Positions 1 to 8,289 are shown, counted from the stretch's first letter. The stretch: DNA of 60,810 bases from Desulfamplus magnetovallimortis (GCF_900170035.1 NZ_LT828547.1:128893-189702), one strand, 5' to 3'. Numbers and translations are program-made. The notes: generated from the sequence alone by a model not told the origin.

Positions 1-156
1 CCGTTGAGTGTTGTTTTTGCGGTTTCCCACAGCATTTACTGGCTGTGGCTTACAGCTTTTGTTGGAGCCAACATGATTCAGGCAGCATTCACTGGTTTCT
101 GTCCTTTGGCCTATGTGTTAAAATCAATAGGCTTAGAATCAGGCAATGCATTCTAA
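1..156 (+). CDS. YgaP-like (DUF2892) inner membrane protein, C-terminal part
   Basis: The first 156 bases are open in frame 1 and encode the last 51 residues of a small membrane protein whose start lies before the window. The residues include a hydrophobic aromatic helix ([14 protein letters not shown]) followed by [16 protein letters not shown]. This is the usual end of DUF2892/YgaP-type membrane domains, which carry G-x-N-x-x-Q and FTGxCP motifs. In other bacteria this domain is found alone or fused to rhodanese. Here it lies 98 bp upstream of rubredoxin on the same strand, which would fit a shared sulfur or redox context, but that link is inference. Family assignment is fairly safe; function is not known. 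Confidence 0.7.
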   Translation, partial: PLSVVFAVSHSIYWLWLTAFVGANMIQAAFTGFCPLAYVLKSIGLESGNAF

Positions 157-254
157 ATTAAGAACAACAGAAGAGTTTTTTGTTTTTTTTATTATGAGAT
201 GTTGGATTAAGATCAATTTGCAAAAAACAAATTTTTTAAAGGAGATTTATTAGA

Positions 255-413
255 ATGGACAAATATGTATGCGATCTTTGTGGATATGTTTATGATCCTG
301 CTGAGGGTGATCCTGATAGTGGTGTTGATGCTGGTACAAGCTTTGATGATCTTCCGGCGGACTGGGTATGCCCCATATGTGGTGCATCAAAGGATGATTT
401 TTCCAAAGAGTAG
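255..413 (+). CDS. Rubredoxin
   Basis: A 52-residue protein with the complete rubredoxin signature: Cys6-x2-Cys9-Gly-Tyr and Cys39-Pro-x-Cys42-Gly, plus the conserved Asp-Pro at 14-15, Gly18 and Trp37. The four cysteines bind one iron, and the protein is a small soluble one-electron carrier, typically in oxygen or peroxide detoxification in anaerobes. It is full length for the family. The ATG is preceded by AAAGGAG about 11 bases upstream, which fixes the start. No rubrerythrin or rubredoxin oxidoreductase is adjacent, so its partner is not shown here. A perfect 30-bp palindrome follows 22 bp after the stop and may end the transcript. Confidence 0.95.
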   Translation: MDKYVCDLCGYVYDPAEGDPDSGVDAGTSFDDLPADWVCPICGASKDDFSKE

Positions 414-435
414 TGTTTGAATAAACAGTCATTAG

Positions 436-465
436 AGTAGAGACAAGGCATGCCTTGTCTCTACT
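436..465. repeat. 30-bp perfect palindrome (GTAGAGACAAGGCATGCC core), possible terminator
   Basis: The 30 bases read identically on both strands. The same core recurs at 7102-7131 and, with one mismatch, at 45984-46011, where it is the centre of a larger element with terminal inverted repeats (family I). Here it stands alone between rubredoxin and the convergent DVU0772-like gene. A palindrome of this length could form a hairpin that ends transcription in both directions, although no clear T-run follows. Confidence 0.7.
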
Positions 466-515
466 ATGGTGAAGGGGTATTTATGTGAAAACAATCTCTG
501 TTTTTGCCTCATTTC

Positions 516-869
516 TTAGCATGCAAGCTCTTTTTGAAGCCACTCTTTTACTTCTCCCTCAACAGCAAAAACTCCTTTCTGATACCCAACTGATGCCAGA
601 AACTTCTTCTCAAGTCTTTCCGGAAGATTAAAAGTTGCAAGGTCTTCTGAGTCAAAGCCCTTTCTTTTTACAAGGGTTACAATGGGAGGATTCTTCCAGG
701 TGTTTATTACAAAATAGACTGTCTCATTATTGCTGTCTCTTGAATTATAGTACGAGAGATCTCTTAAAGGTCCCCATTCAAGATGAAGGGCAATGGCCTC
801 TTCTGGAGTCATCTCCCAGTCAACTGCATTCATTATAGCCAGATTATTTTTGATTTCATGAAGTTCCAT
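516..869 (-). CDS. DVU0772-like small protein
   Basis: A 117-residue soluble, acidic protein beginning MELHEIKNNLAIMNAVDWEM and ending in a helix VEGEVKEWLQKELAC. From memory it resembles the DVU0772 family of uncharacterised proteins from sulfate reducers: the DW-x-MTPEEA start, a central YYFVxNTW-like strand (here YFVINTWKNPP) and the KGV-x-A-x-EGEVKEWL end. There is no signal peptide or membrane segment. The ATG has a strong GGAGG 9 bases upstream. Just upstream is a TATAAT-like box near 890-895, but its -35 spacing is poor. It is transcribed towards rubredoxin and has no operon partner. Function unknown. Confidence 0.65.
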   Translation of the reverse strand: MELHEIKNNLAIMNAVDWEMTPEEAIALHLEWGPLRDLSYYNSRDSNNETVYFVINTWKNPPIVTLVKRKGFDSEDLATFNLPERLEKKFLASVGYQKGVFAVEGEVKEWLQKELAC

Positions 870-950
870 GTGCCTGCCTCCGTCCTTTTATATTATAGTT
901 CTGTTTTACCTTTCAAAATAGCTCTTTATTTATCAATCACTCAAAATTTT

Positions 951-1033
951 ATATGAAAGTCTCCGTAACAGTCTGTTTTAAAAACGACTTTCATGACTTT
1001 CATTGTGGCGGTAATCCGCCATCTACGTTATTA
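951..1033. repeat. Family III interspersed repeat (ATGAAAGTCTC...GGCGGTAATCCGCC...ACGTTATT)
   Basis: About 83 bp beginning ATATGAAAGTCTCCGTAACA and ending at ACGTTATT, with an internal palindrome GGCGGTAATCCGCC. Related copies lie at 7257-7336 (inverted), 9191-9235, 37032-37157 and 45891-45943, with a fragment at 18434-18474. Here it abuts a family II element. A second family II-like end (ATCACTCAAAATTTT) lies just before it, near 937-950, suggesting nested insertion. No coding capacity. Confidence 0.75.
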
Positions 1034-1226
1034 ATCACTCAAAGTCGACACCTATTATCCTGTGAGTCGTGTCAACACTTTCTGAATCAGGAGTCCCAAG
1101 ATTAACAGGAGAAGGCAGGATTATATTTATCCTGAACATCCTTTTTATCTTGGTTACCCCCCCTGGCTCAGACAAATTCCGCAAATGCAAAAAAGCAATA
1201 AAATTTCGAATTTGAGTGATCAATAA
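1031..1226. repeat. Family II element with terminal inverted repeats
   Basis: About 190 bp bounded by an inverted repeat: TTATTAATCACTCAAAGTCGA on the left and its near-complement at the right end (TTTGAGTGATCAATAA). The interior carries the family hallmarks: AGGCAGGATTAT, ATCCTGAACATCC, TCAGACAAAT, and an inverted pair of GTCTGAATC-like motifs. Other copies are at 7207, 11296, 18283, 21172, 49283, 50728, 54448 and 57838. It encodes no transposase, so it is best described as a MITE-like non-autonomous repeat. Confidence 0.8.
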
Positions 1227-1311
1227 GCACACTGAGTATATTGATTAACAAGCAAAAGGAATGCCACCTTGTGGCAGGGCAAAATCTGTGTCATATTGAT
1301 GTTATAGAATA

Positions 1312-1343
1312 CATTTATGTCTCACTATTGTGAGACATAAATG
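1312..1343. terminator. Perfect 14-bp hairpin, probable terminator
   Basis: CATTTATGTCTCAC, a TATT loop and the exact complement GTGAGACATAAATG. It lies 54 bp beyond the stop of the DHH phosphoesterase in its direction of transcription. There is no long T-run, so intrinsic termination is plausible but not certain. Confidence 0.5.
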
Positions 1344-1396
1344 GAGTCACTTATCATAAAAGCATGCTTCCACAAATTGTCGCAGTTGTTTTGATA

Positions 1397-2392
1397 TTAT
1401 TCAGTTTTGACACCGGCATTTGCCTCCACCTGATCAATTATCCACTCTCCGATTTTATTTTCAAAATCATCTTTGCCCATTACTTCAGCAAGATCTTCCA
1501 TTTTGATCTCAACCCTTGCCATAGCCTGATGCCCTCCTGCTGAACCAATTGATGCAAATGCCTGTTTTGCTGTATTGCCAGCGCTTTTTCTAAGGCCGTC
1601 GTTTCTCATTATAATGATAAGCTTTTCATTGTAGATACCTGATATAATACTCCAGTTGGCAGAGTCCATTCTCATAAAAAAGTCTGCTGTTATAACACAT
1701 TGATCAGGGTTTTTTATTTTGCCGGTGTGTGAATATACCCTGTGGTTTATTATTTTCTTTTTTTTTATGGCCGAAGCAATGAAATCAAGGTCGTTCTCCT
1801 TGAATTCAGCCTGTTCAATGCGTGTAATAAGACATGGATTGACATATTTATAAAGGAACTGAAACGCTCTTACATCGTCCATGGTGGTCTGACGAAGAAA
1901 TCCTGCTGTATCTGTCTTTATTCCCATTAAAAGAGCTGTGGCAAGGTTCTGGGAGGGTTTTATGGCAGCAGCTTTTATGTATTCTGTCATCATTGTTGAA
2001 CATGCTCCGTAGCCAGATCTTATGTCATTGAATTTGGCGCAGTCACATGATAGGGGATGGTGGTCGATTATGGCATCATACCGGAACATGGCAAAGCATT
2101 CGTGGTGGTCGGGCTGGGAATCAACCACTACAAATCTATCAAATTTTTTGTCATCAATTTCGTTTATGGGTATCATTTCAATGTTTAGAACCCTTAGCAT
2201 TGTCAGGTTGTCAGGCCGTCTTATCTCGTTGAAGTAGGTAATTTTGACCTCATATACCTTTCTCCATAAAAGGCGTTTGACAGCAAGGGCACTTGCAATG
2301 GCATCAGGATCGGCATTTATGACTATCAATACCCGATTATCGGTGGAAAAGAGTGATAGAAAGTTTTCAAGTCTCTGTATATTGCTCATCAT
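1397..2392 (-). CDS. DHH-family phosphoesterase (NrnA/oligoribonuclease-like)
   Basis: A 331-residue soluble protein with the DHH superfamily motifs in order. NADPDAIASA (26-35) corresponds to the first metal site, VVDSQPDHH (89-98) to the second, and IIDHHPL (108-114) is the DHH motif itself. GIKTDTAGFLR, near 160-170, is the fourth. The C-terminal DHHA1 domain ends with the substrate-binding SAGGHQAMAR. Members hydrolyse short oligoribonucleotides, pAp or cyclic dinucleotides using Mn; which substrate applies here cannot be told. The usual HNxxPDGDA start is altered to NADPDAIA, so the first histidine is replaced by Ala/Asn. The ATG has AGGAGAA upstream. It lies 47 bp after the membrane protein gene on the same strand, probably in one operon. 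Confidence 0.85.
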   Translation of the reverse strand: MMSNIQRLENFLSLFSTDNRVLIVINADPDAIASALAVKRLLWRKVYEVKITYFNEIRRPDNLTMLRVLNIEMIPINEIDDKKFDRFVVVDSQPDHHECFAMFRYDAIIDHHPLSCDCAKFNDIRSGYGACSTMMTEYIKAAAIKPSQNLATALLMGIKTDTAGFLRQTTMDDVRAFQFLYKYVNPCLITRIEQAEFKENDLDFIASAIKKKKIINHRVYSHTGKIKNPDQCVITADFFMRMDSANWSIISGIYNEKLIIIMRNDGLRKSAGNTAKQAFASIGSAGGHQAMARVEIKMEDLAEVMGKDDFENKIGEWIIDQVEANAGVKTE

Positions 2393-2439
2393 TTCTCCTG
2401 GTCAGACATATGAGCCAGTAATTATCAACAGACTCTAAA

Positions 2440-3558
2440 TTAATATTTGACGATGAACTGTCCAATCCTTCTGTTCTTCACATTGCTGAAAAACAGGGTC
2501 ACCACAATAAAAACATATCCTGCAATTGCAAGTGGTGCAAAGGGTGCAATCAGTGTTCCAAGGGGTGCCAGAATAAGAGCTGTAAGCCAGTGTACCATAA
2601 TTACCATGCCCGAGTGCATGCGTATTGGAAAATCCCTGAACCGGCATATCACTGCAAGGCCACACAGATTCCAGCCATAAAGGGAGGCAAATGTGTGGAT
2701 ACGAAGCAGCCATTTAGTATTGACAGGGTTATAATCAGGAGCCATCTGGTAGAAGATATAGACAATGCCGGATATTGCAGTGGCAATGAGAAAGCCAATT
2801 CCTGATGAGAGGAACTGTTTTTGCTGCATTTTTTGTCCAAGCTTACGATAGAGGCGAAATACGGTGATGACAGCAATAAAAAGTGCAGATGTAACAACAA
2901 GCTGTGGATAGAATTTTTCAAAAAGAATAAAAATAAAAAATATTATGACTCCCAGATTTATGGTCCAGAAACATATTACGGAAATAATTCCTGTGAGGCT
3001 TTCTCCGTTTGCCCTTATCATGGAGAAAATTACAGAAAGTGTTATAAGGGACAAAGGAAAAGAGAAACCAAGAAAAAATGTATTTAGAGCAAGTTTTTCC
3101 ATTACAACAGCGTGCATGTACTCGTTGTTTATTATGACAATGGAAGACATGACAAGGCCGATTGACAGGCACAGAAGTGAAGCCTGGTGAAATTTGGCTG
3201 AAACACTCTCTTTTAGTGTGAAAAAATTCCAGGGGAATATGGAAAACTTTTCGATTCTTAAGCTCTCCACAATTGATGCAAGGGCAATGGATATAATTAT
3301 TGTGACAGGATAGATTTCAAAAAAAGCAGACAGAGCATAAAGCAGGGAAAGAACAAGAAACATGCCTGTACGAAAAGAGAGCTTGTCCTTGCCTTCGGTA
3401 AAATAGAGAATGATTGTGCCGCCGGTACACAGGTTGAAAAGAAATATGTGCAGTCGTTCAAAATCGTAATGTTCCAAAGGGAAATAGACACCAGCATAGC
3501 CAAAGCAAAGGGCTGTTATCATCATGGTGGCAAAAAAGAGTTTTAAACTGCGAGTCAT
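2440..3558 (-). CDS. Polytopic membrane protein of unknown function
   Basis: A 372-residue protein made almost entirely of hydrophobic helices, about 10-12 by eye, separated by short basic loops (for example RLYRKLGQKMQQKQ near 240). Histidines sit at helix ends: MHAVVMEK near 148, RIHTFASLYGWN near 286 and VHWLTALILAPLG near 326. This arrangement is loosely reminiscent of heme-copper oxidase subunit I-like or NnrS-like proteins, but I do not recognise the family and do not assign heme binding. The predicted start MTRSLKLFFATMM follows GGAGAAAATCCG. It is upstream of the DHH phosphoesterase gene and probably co-transcribed with it. High confidence that it is a gene, low on role. Confidence 0.8.
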   Translation of the reverse strand: MTRSLKLFFATMMITALCFGYAGVYFPLEHYDFERLHIFLFNLCTGGTIILYFTEGKDKLSFRTGMFLVLSLLYALSAFFEIYPVTIIISIALASIVESLRIEKFSIFPWNFFTLKESVSAKFHQASLLCLSIGLVMSSIVIINNEYMHAVVMEKLALNTFFLGFSFPLSLITLSVIFSMIRANGESLTGIISVICFWTINLGVIIFFIFILFEKFYPQLVVTSALFIAVITVFRLYRKLGQKMQQKQFLSSGIGFLIATAISGIVYIFYQMAPDYNPVNTKWLLRIHTFASLYGWNLCGLAVICRFRDFPIRMHSGMVIMVHWLTALILAPLGTLIAPFAPLAIAGYVFIVVTLFFSNVKNRRIGQFIVKY

Positions 3559-3691
3559 CGGATTTTCTCCTTTTTAACTTTGATAGGCTTGTAAAAAGTC
3601 CAAGGTTAAGATTGTACATTAAAAATGTGGAATTTTTCATAAAACGGACATGGCGTATTAGCAAGCTGATTCAAGATATCCTTCAAAAATA

Positions 3692-3850
3692 GTTTAAACT
3701 TTTCTGTCTCTGTCCATTTGTCTGAATCACTGATTAAACGGATTAAATGATTACACTGATTAGAAAATCCGTGTAATAATCATAATCAGTGAAAATCCGT
3801 GATTCAGACAATTTAAAAGGAAAGTGTAAACTACTTTTGCCAGAATATGA
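3692..3850. repeat. Family V repeat carrying a nested GTCTGAATC/GATTCAGAC element
   Basis: The ends match the family V repeats at 21030 and 36329: TTTAAACTTTT on the left, and GAAAGTGTAAACTACTTT with a following ATATGAAG on the right. In the middle, 3720-3809, is an inverted-repeat segment bounded by GTCTGAATCAC and GTGATTCAGAC with AATCCGTGTAATAATCATAATCAGTGAAAATCCG-type content. This is a repeat type that recurs in many large bacterial genomes. No gene lies in 3559-4179; the rest of that interval is the TIR element at 4032-4174. Confidence 0.65.
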
Positions 3851-4031
3851 AGCATCCCTGATTTAATTTTCTTTTTTTAAAAAAAGTCTATCACAAAATG
3901 ATTTTTCAAAATAGAATATTTTGAGTTGTTTTTTAGAGGGATACCTGAGAGCATATCTGGCTGGGGAGGTGTAATAATTATATAAACAGGTTTATGAATT
4001 GCTGGGATGGGTTCTAAAGTTGTTGGGAAAA

Positions 4032-4174
4032 TTTTGAACCATGATAAAGATTTAAGGATTAAGATGATTAAACGGGCATGATTGCGTATCAATCATCCCC
4101 AAGTATAAAAATGATAGTCATTTTCACGGTAAAAATCAAGATAATCCTTAAGTCATGAAAATCATGGTTCAAAA
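4032..4174. repeat. TIR element (TTTTGAACCATGAT) containing a family IV repeat
   Basis: TTTTGAACCATGAT at 4032 is matched by ATCATGGTTCAAAA ending at 4174, and TTAAGGATT on the left is matched by AATCCTTAA on the right. Inside, 4068-4133 is a family IV repeat (TTAAACGGGCATGATTGCG ... TTTTCACGGTAAA), also found at 9120-9186 and, diverged, in tandem at 50540-50727. It ends 6 bp from the stop codon of the DUF3141 gene and could form a long cruciform or hairpin at that transcript end. Confidence 0.7.
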
Positions 4175-4179
4175 AAAGG

Positions 4180-6453
4180 TTAAACCGATATAACCTGCTC
4201 CTCAACAGATGGTTGCTGCGGATCTTCTTGAGATGATGGAAATGAAAAAAGCTCTTTAAGCAAAATTGTCTCAATGGTTTTTAAGAGGGCAATCTCCTTG
4301 GGATGAAGCACATCGTCGGCATTGGCAATTGTATTGGCAATTTCAATGGCTGTGATGCGATCTTCCTGGGATGGAATCAGATCAGCAAGTGTTTCAAGCG
4401 CCATTGCCTTGTCCTTTTCCAGAATTGCAGATTGTTCAATGATCATGTTTTTCATTTTTTCAGGTGTTATTTTGCTGAGGCGTTCATCTGCACGCATGAA
4501 AATCTCGGCTGCACCATATTCTGTCATGCCCATGACCTTATCTGCACGTGTTACTGCGATCATTATTCTGACCATTCCCTCTTCAAATCCGCCTCTTCTC
4601 ATTGCGGTTTCCCACAGTTCTGTCTCAATCTCCTTGAACATTTTTGTGGTTTTGAGGGTTACATCCATGTTGCTCTGTTTTGATTCTCCCTTTTTATTGA
4701 AAAACAGGGATTTTACCCAGTCGTTGCCATAAATATTATAGAATAGGGTTTCAAAAAGAAGATCCCGAGTATCTCGGAAAAAGTTAAGTTGATCTACAAT
4801 AGTATCTGAAGCAATATTTTCAATCTTTTTGAACAGGTTTTCTTCGCTGGCAGGTTGACGCCCTTTTTTTACCATGTCAGCAGCACTTTTCAGTGGCCAT
4901 ATAAAGGGATTCATGTCTGAAAAAGCGTAGCGCTCAAACCTAAGCGGATGAGCCTGGCGGATCATCTCTGCTGAAAGATCATTAGAGAACATTTTGACCC
5001 AGGGGCTTATGAAATCCTGATAGAGCTTGTCATTAAAGCTTGATATGGCAGATACAGACTCAAATACCTCTTCATCCCTGCTTTCACTGTCACCCATTGC
5101 CAGAATGTCGGAGATATCCCGCTCAATAAATTTAACACCGTGATCATTGAGCCAGGGTTTGCTTGGGCCATCTTGAATCACCATTTCATAAAGTCCCGGG
5201 GAGAGAAACTCTATTGCTTCAACGCACCCGACAATCTCTTTATGCTCCTTGCGGTTAACCTTGCTTGATACAAAAATTCCAAGATGGCCTATGTCATCAT
5301 GGAGCATATAGACTATGACCTGTCCATATTTTCTGATCTTTTCAACACTGCTGTAAACCCTTGGTATCCAGTTAAGTGCCTGCTGTGGAGGGGTTATGTT
5401 GTCTCCCCTTGATGCAAAGACAAGTATCGGGCTTTTAAAGTTTTTAAGATTAATGTATCTGTTGTCCGAAAGTTTTAAAATGCCCTGTTCAAGTTCATCA
5501 CTTATGAAAAGACGGTTTACAATAAAGCGTATCTCCTCTCTTCCCATGAGGTAAAAACCGCCCCACCATTTTTCAAAATCAAGGAATCTTTGCTCTTCTG
5601 TATCAACTTTTTTATAGACGTTGTAGAGCTTGTTCCACAATGTGTTTGCAGGATTTAACTCTTCAAATCCACGCACAAGATCTGCACCGTCAAAGGTGCC
5701 ATTTCCAATATCACTGCTCAATGACGCAAGCCAGCTTCCGCCAAAAAGCCCGCCCCTGTAGCGCATGGGATGTCCACCTCTGACACCTCCCCAATAGGAA
5801 AGTGGAGAGCCATTTAAAACCATGGGGCCTGTCACATCTGGTCTGTCAGCACCAACAAGTGCTGCTGCCCATCCACCCTGACAGTTACCCATAACAGCGG
5901 GTTTGGGGGCCTCTGGGTGGCGCATCATGACCTCTTCAAGAAAGCGAACCTGGCATTGCTGAACATCGGCAATGGTCTGGCCTGGAACAGGTTCAGTAAA
6001 AAAGATCATGAAATAGACCGGATAACCAGCCTCAAGTGCCACGCCGATCTGGGAATCCATTTTGGAACCGCCAATTCCAGGGCCGTGTCCTGCCCTTGGG
6101 TCAATAAGCACTATGGGACGTTTTTTGGGGTTGTGGGAAACTTTGGATTCATCTTCCGGAAGAATTCTGACAAGCTGAAAGTTGACAGGTCTTTCCATAT
6201 CCTTTCCGTCCCTGATAACCTTGTAATTAAAAACAAGTACCGGAGGTTGCCCATTCTTAAGATGTTCAAGATAGCCGTTGCCCCTTTTGCGGATGATATC
6301 CCAGAAGAGAACAGTTCTTTGAAAGCTGTCAACACAGTAATGATAGGCTTCTTCCGGCATATTGAAAAGCATGGCCGTTTCAGGAATTTCATCCATCAGG
6401 TCAAATCCTTTCGGAATTGACCATATTGTTTTCATATCGAACCTGTCGCTCAT
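4180..6453 (-). CDS. DUF3141 family PHA-synthase-like alpha/beta hydrolase with C-terminal TerB-like domain
   Basis: A 757-residue cytosolic protein. Residues about 70-420 form an alpha/beta hydrolase related to PHA synthases. The nucleophile elbow is Gly189-Asn-Cys191-Gln-Gly-Gly, with Cys instead of Ser as in PhaC. A later Asp in FASRGDNITPP and a His in DDIGHLGIF complete a plausible triad. The IDPRAGHGPGIGG segment at 118-129 is typical of DUF3141. The last roughly 60 residues (LADLIPSQEDR ... ANADDVLHPKEIALL) resemble the TerB tellurite-resistance fold. It is co-directional with phaJ, 45 bp downstream of it, and lies in the PHA locus, so a role in PHA synthesis or turnover is inferred; activity is unproven in this family. 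The start MSDRFDMK was kept because it is the only one ahead of the domain. Confidence 0.85.
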   Translation of the reverse strand: MSDRFDMKTIWSIPKGFDLMDEIPETAMLFNMPEEAYHYCVDSFQRTVLFWDIIRKRGNGYLEHLKNGQPPVLVFNYKVIRDGKDMERPVNFQLVRILPEDESKVSHNPKKRPIVLIDPRAGHGPGIGGSKMDSQIGVALEAGYPVYFMIFFTEPVPGQTIADVQQCQVRFLEEVMMRHPEAPKPAVMGNCQGGWAAALVGADRPDVTGPMVLNGSPLSYWGGVRGGHPMRYRGGLFGGSWLASLSSDIGNGTFDGADLVRGFEELNPANTLWNKLYNVYKKVDTEEQRFLDFEKWWGGFYLMGREEIRFIVNRLFISDELEQGILKLSDNRYINLKNFKSPILVFASRGDNITPPQQALNWIPRVYSSVEKIRKYGQVIVYMLHDDIGHLGIFVSSKVNRKEHKEIVGCVEAIEFLSPGLYEMVIQDGPSKPWLNDHGVKFIERDISDILAMGDSESRDEEVFESVSAISSFNDKLYQDFISPWVKMFSNDLSAEMIRQAHPLRFERYAFSDMNPFIWPLKSAADMVKKGRQPASEENLFKKIENIASDTIVDQLNFFRDTRDLLFETLFYNIYGNDWVKSLFFNKKGESKQSNMDVTLKTTKMFKEIETELWETAMRRGGFEEGMVRIMIAVTRADKVMGMTEYGAAEIFMRADERLSKITPEKMKNMIIEQSAILEKDKAMALETLADLIPSQEDRITAIEIANTIANADDVLHPKEIALLKTIETILLKELFSFPSSQEDPQQPSVEEQVISV

Positions 6454-6498
6454 TGCAAATCCTTTTTTATGTTCGGTTTCTTTTTTGTGATGGAGTGA

Positions 6499-6921
6499 CT
6501 ACTTTTTTTTGGGTGGGCTGACAACGGCACTGCCGTCAATCACAACAACGTCATTTTGATTGGTGCACGTTGTCTTCAGCATAACCTTATTCTTTTCCAC
6601 AATTTTTTCTGTCACTTCAACTCTGGCTGTGATGGTGTCTCCTATGCGGACAGGTGCTTTGAAACGGTATTGCTGTTCAAGATAAATTGTGCCAGGCCCT
6701 GGAATTTTCATGCCAATGACAGTTGAGATAAAGCTTCCCACTAAAATTCCGTGTGCAATGCGTCCTTTAAAGAAAGTTCCGGCAGCATATTGCTCATCTA
6801 TATGGGCAGGATTCATGTCGCCGCTTATTCCGGCAAAAAGATAGATGTCAGACTCTGAAACTGTCTTGGAAAATTGCTCAAAGTCACCAATATTCAATTC
6901 ATCAATTGTTCTTCCTGTCAT
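6499..6921 (-). CDS. phaJ: (R)-specific enoyl-CoA hydratase, MaoC-like
   Basis: A 140-residue single hot-dog fold protein. The hydratase motif FAGISGDMNPAHID has catalytic Asp35 and His40 with the expected spacing, and GRIAHGILVGSFIS supplies the Gly/Ser oxyanion region. FKAPVRIGDTITARVEVTEK is the usual second half. PhaJ converts trans-2-enoyl-CoA from beta-oxidation to (R)-3-hydroxyacyl-CoA, the monomer for PHA synthase. Length matches PhaJ (about 134-140). GGAGGGG sits 7-8 bases before the ATG. It precedes the DUF3141 gene by 45 bp, forming a two-gene unit. A more general MaoC dehydratase role is the alternative; the neighbouring phaR, phasins and phaC favour PhaJ. Confidence 0.88.
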   Translation of the reverse strand: MTGRTIDELNIGDFEQFSKTVSESDIYLFAGISGDMNPAHIDEQYAAGTFFKGRIAHGILVGSFISTVIGMKIPGPGTIYLEQQYRFKAPVRIGDTITARVEVTEKIVEKNKVMLKTTCTNQNDVVVIDGSAVVSPPKKK

Positions 6922-6946
6922 TTAAATTCCCCTCCTTGATTTAAAG

Positions 6947-7170
6947 TAGCGCACTGTCAACACTTAATTATATAGCTTTCCAGGTATAGCTTTTCTATAA
7001 AAAAAGTTTCTTTTTTGGTAAAAAAATTAATCCAGATAACAGACAGTTAGACTTTCCTATTATCAATTTGATTTTCTGGAATACTATAGGGTTATCTGCA
7101 ATGTAGAGACAAGGCATGCCTTGTCTCTACAATTAACCGAACCCTAATTTTTAGCTTTGACAATGCAGTA
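6947..7170. repeat. Family I element with terminal inverted repeats
   Basis: TAGCGCACTGTCAA at 6947 is matched inverted by TTGACAATGCAGTA ending at 7170. The 30-bp palindrome GTAGAGACAAGG... sits inside at 7102-7131, flanked by GGGTTATCTGCA and ACCGAACCCTAATTTTTAGC. The better-preserved, shorter copy is at 45944-46053, in the other orientation. The left arm here is about 110 bp longer, implying an insertion or a fused neighbour. It fills the space upstream of phaJ, so it may affect that promoter. Confidence 0.7.
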
Positions 7171-7206
7171 GTATTAGTTTTGTATTTTTACAGTGAAACA
7201 ATATAA

Positions 7207-7478
7207 ACTCAAAGTCAACACCTATGATCTTGTAAGCCTTGTCAACAGCGTCTGAATAACGTACATGGCGGATGCCCGCCACAATCGAAGAAATGAAAGT
7301 TGTTTTAAAAACAGCTATTTATTGAGACTTTCATATAAAGGATTCCCAGAATAAGGATTCCCAGGATTAACAAAGATAAGGCAGGATTATCTATCCCGAG
7401 CATCTTATCCATCCTGGTCATCCTGATTCAGACAAATGCAATAACTTCTGAAAAAGCGATAAAATGTCGATTTTGAGT
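7207..7478. repeat. Family II element interrupted by a nested family III repeat
   Basis: ACTCAAAGTCAACACCTATGATC at the left and TGTCGATTTTGAGT at the right form the family II ends. At 7257-7336 the element is split by an inverted family III copy (AATAACGTACATGGCGGATGCCCGCC ... GAGACTTTCATAT). After it, GGATTCCCAG is present twice, as expected for insertion into the element. This shows directly that family III is mobile or was mobile after family II. A family IV end (GTCATTTTCACGGTAAA) follows at 7511-7544. There is no gene between phaR and phaJ. Confidence 0.75.
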
Positions 7479-7549
7479 ATAAAAAATGTCAGTTAAAAAG
7501 CAGTGCATATATGGGTAAAAATGAGAGTCATTTTCACGGTAAATTATAA

Positions 7550-8008
7550 TTAATCTTTCTTGATGTTTTTTCCTATGTTTTCAGAAAAAAACTTCATGGG
7601 ATCAATGTCTTGTAATGTTTTTCCTGCAAAAGCAGACAGATCCATACCCATCTCAAAATAGGCATTGACCTGGTCATCCATTCTCTTTCTGTAGAAGAGA
7701 TAGTTTTCTATGGTTTTTTCCAGATATTTTTCAAAAAATTCATGTAGATGGCTTTCACCGTACTGAATAATAAGATGGAGAAGGGAGACAGGTATCAGAG
7801 CATTATCTTCCTTGGCCTTATTCATGATTATCTGGGTAAGTACCTGGGATGTGACATCTTCTCCACTGTTCACATCAATCACTTCCACCCTGTTATTTTT
7901 TTTAATCAGCAGAGCAACATCTTCAAGGGTGATATATGCACTCTGGTCTGTGTTATATAGCCTTCGGTTGGGATACTTTTTAATTATTATCTTGTTCGTA
8001 ACACTCAC
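7550..8008 (-). CDS. phaR: PHA synthesis repressor PhaR
   Basis: A 152-residue DNA- and PHA-binding regulator. The N-terminal PHB/PHA accumulation regulator domain is plain: IIKKYPNRRLYNTDQSAYIT (8-27), then LEDVALLIKKNNRVEVIDVNSGEDVT and LTQIIM. The remainder is the helical PHB-accumulation region (LLHLIIQYGESHLHEFFEKYLEKTIENY). Family members repress phasin genes and are released when they bind nascent PHA. The start is GTG, with AAGGA 7 bases upstream; an overlapping ATG is out of frame. It is divergent from the two phasin genes with a 412-bp shared control region that contains a candidate PhaR operator. Confidence 0.93.
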   Translation of the reverse strand: MSVTNKIIIKKYPNRRLYNTDQSAYITLEDVALLIKKNNRVEVIDVNSGEDVTSQVLTQIIMNKAKEDNALIPVSLLHLIIQYGESHLHEFFEKYLEKTIENYLFYRKRMDDQVNAYFEMGMDLSAFAGKTLQDIDPMKFFSENIGKNIKKD

Positions 8009-8238
8009 AGTGACATCCTTGAGGTCTATTGGTAGGTTTAAATTTCTGTGTATTTGTCTGGTTTTAAACTTATATATTAAGTTGAAGTATAATTTTTAAA
8101 GTTAATGCTACATTGCAGCATTTTTTTTGTCAATATCATTTTCTTTGAGCAGTCTTTTTTTTGATCTTTCCTCATATATCATTAAAAATCAACTATTTCA
8201 TGAGTTATTAAATAAAAAAAAGCTGAGTATAAAAAAAA

Positions 8239-8253
8239 TTGTGCAGCGCACAA
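8239..8253. promoter_or_regulatory. Candidate PhaR operator (TTGTGCAGCGCACAA)
   Basis: A perfect 15-bp palindrome with TGC-N3-GCA at its centre, matching the TGC/GCA-type sites reported for PhaR in alphaproteobacteria. It sits 9 bases upstream of the -35 box of the phasin promoter and inside the phaR-phasin divergent region. Binding is inferred from motif and position. Confidence 0.6.
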
Positions 8254-8261
8254 AAATTCTG

Positions 8262-8289
8262 TTGACAAATTTCGGGGAATTCATATATT
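8262..8289 (+). promoter_or_regulatory. Sigma70-type promoter of the phasin genes
   Basis: TTGACA at 8262-8267 and TATATT at 8284-8289 with 16 bases between them. It is the best consensus promoter seen in the window, about 130 bp upstream of the first phasin ATG, which leaves a long 5' leader. Confidence 0.6.

Noticed and set aside
1035-1232. A small minus-strand frame
   Set aside because: It is entirely family II repeat.
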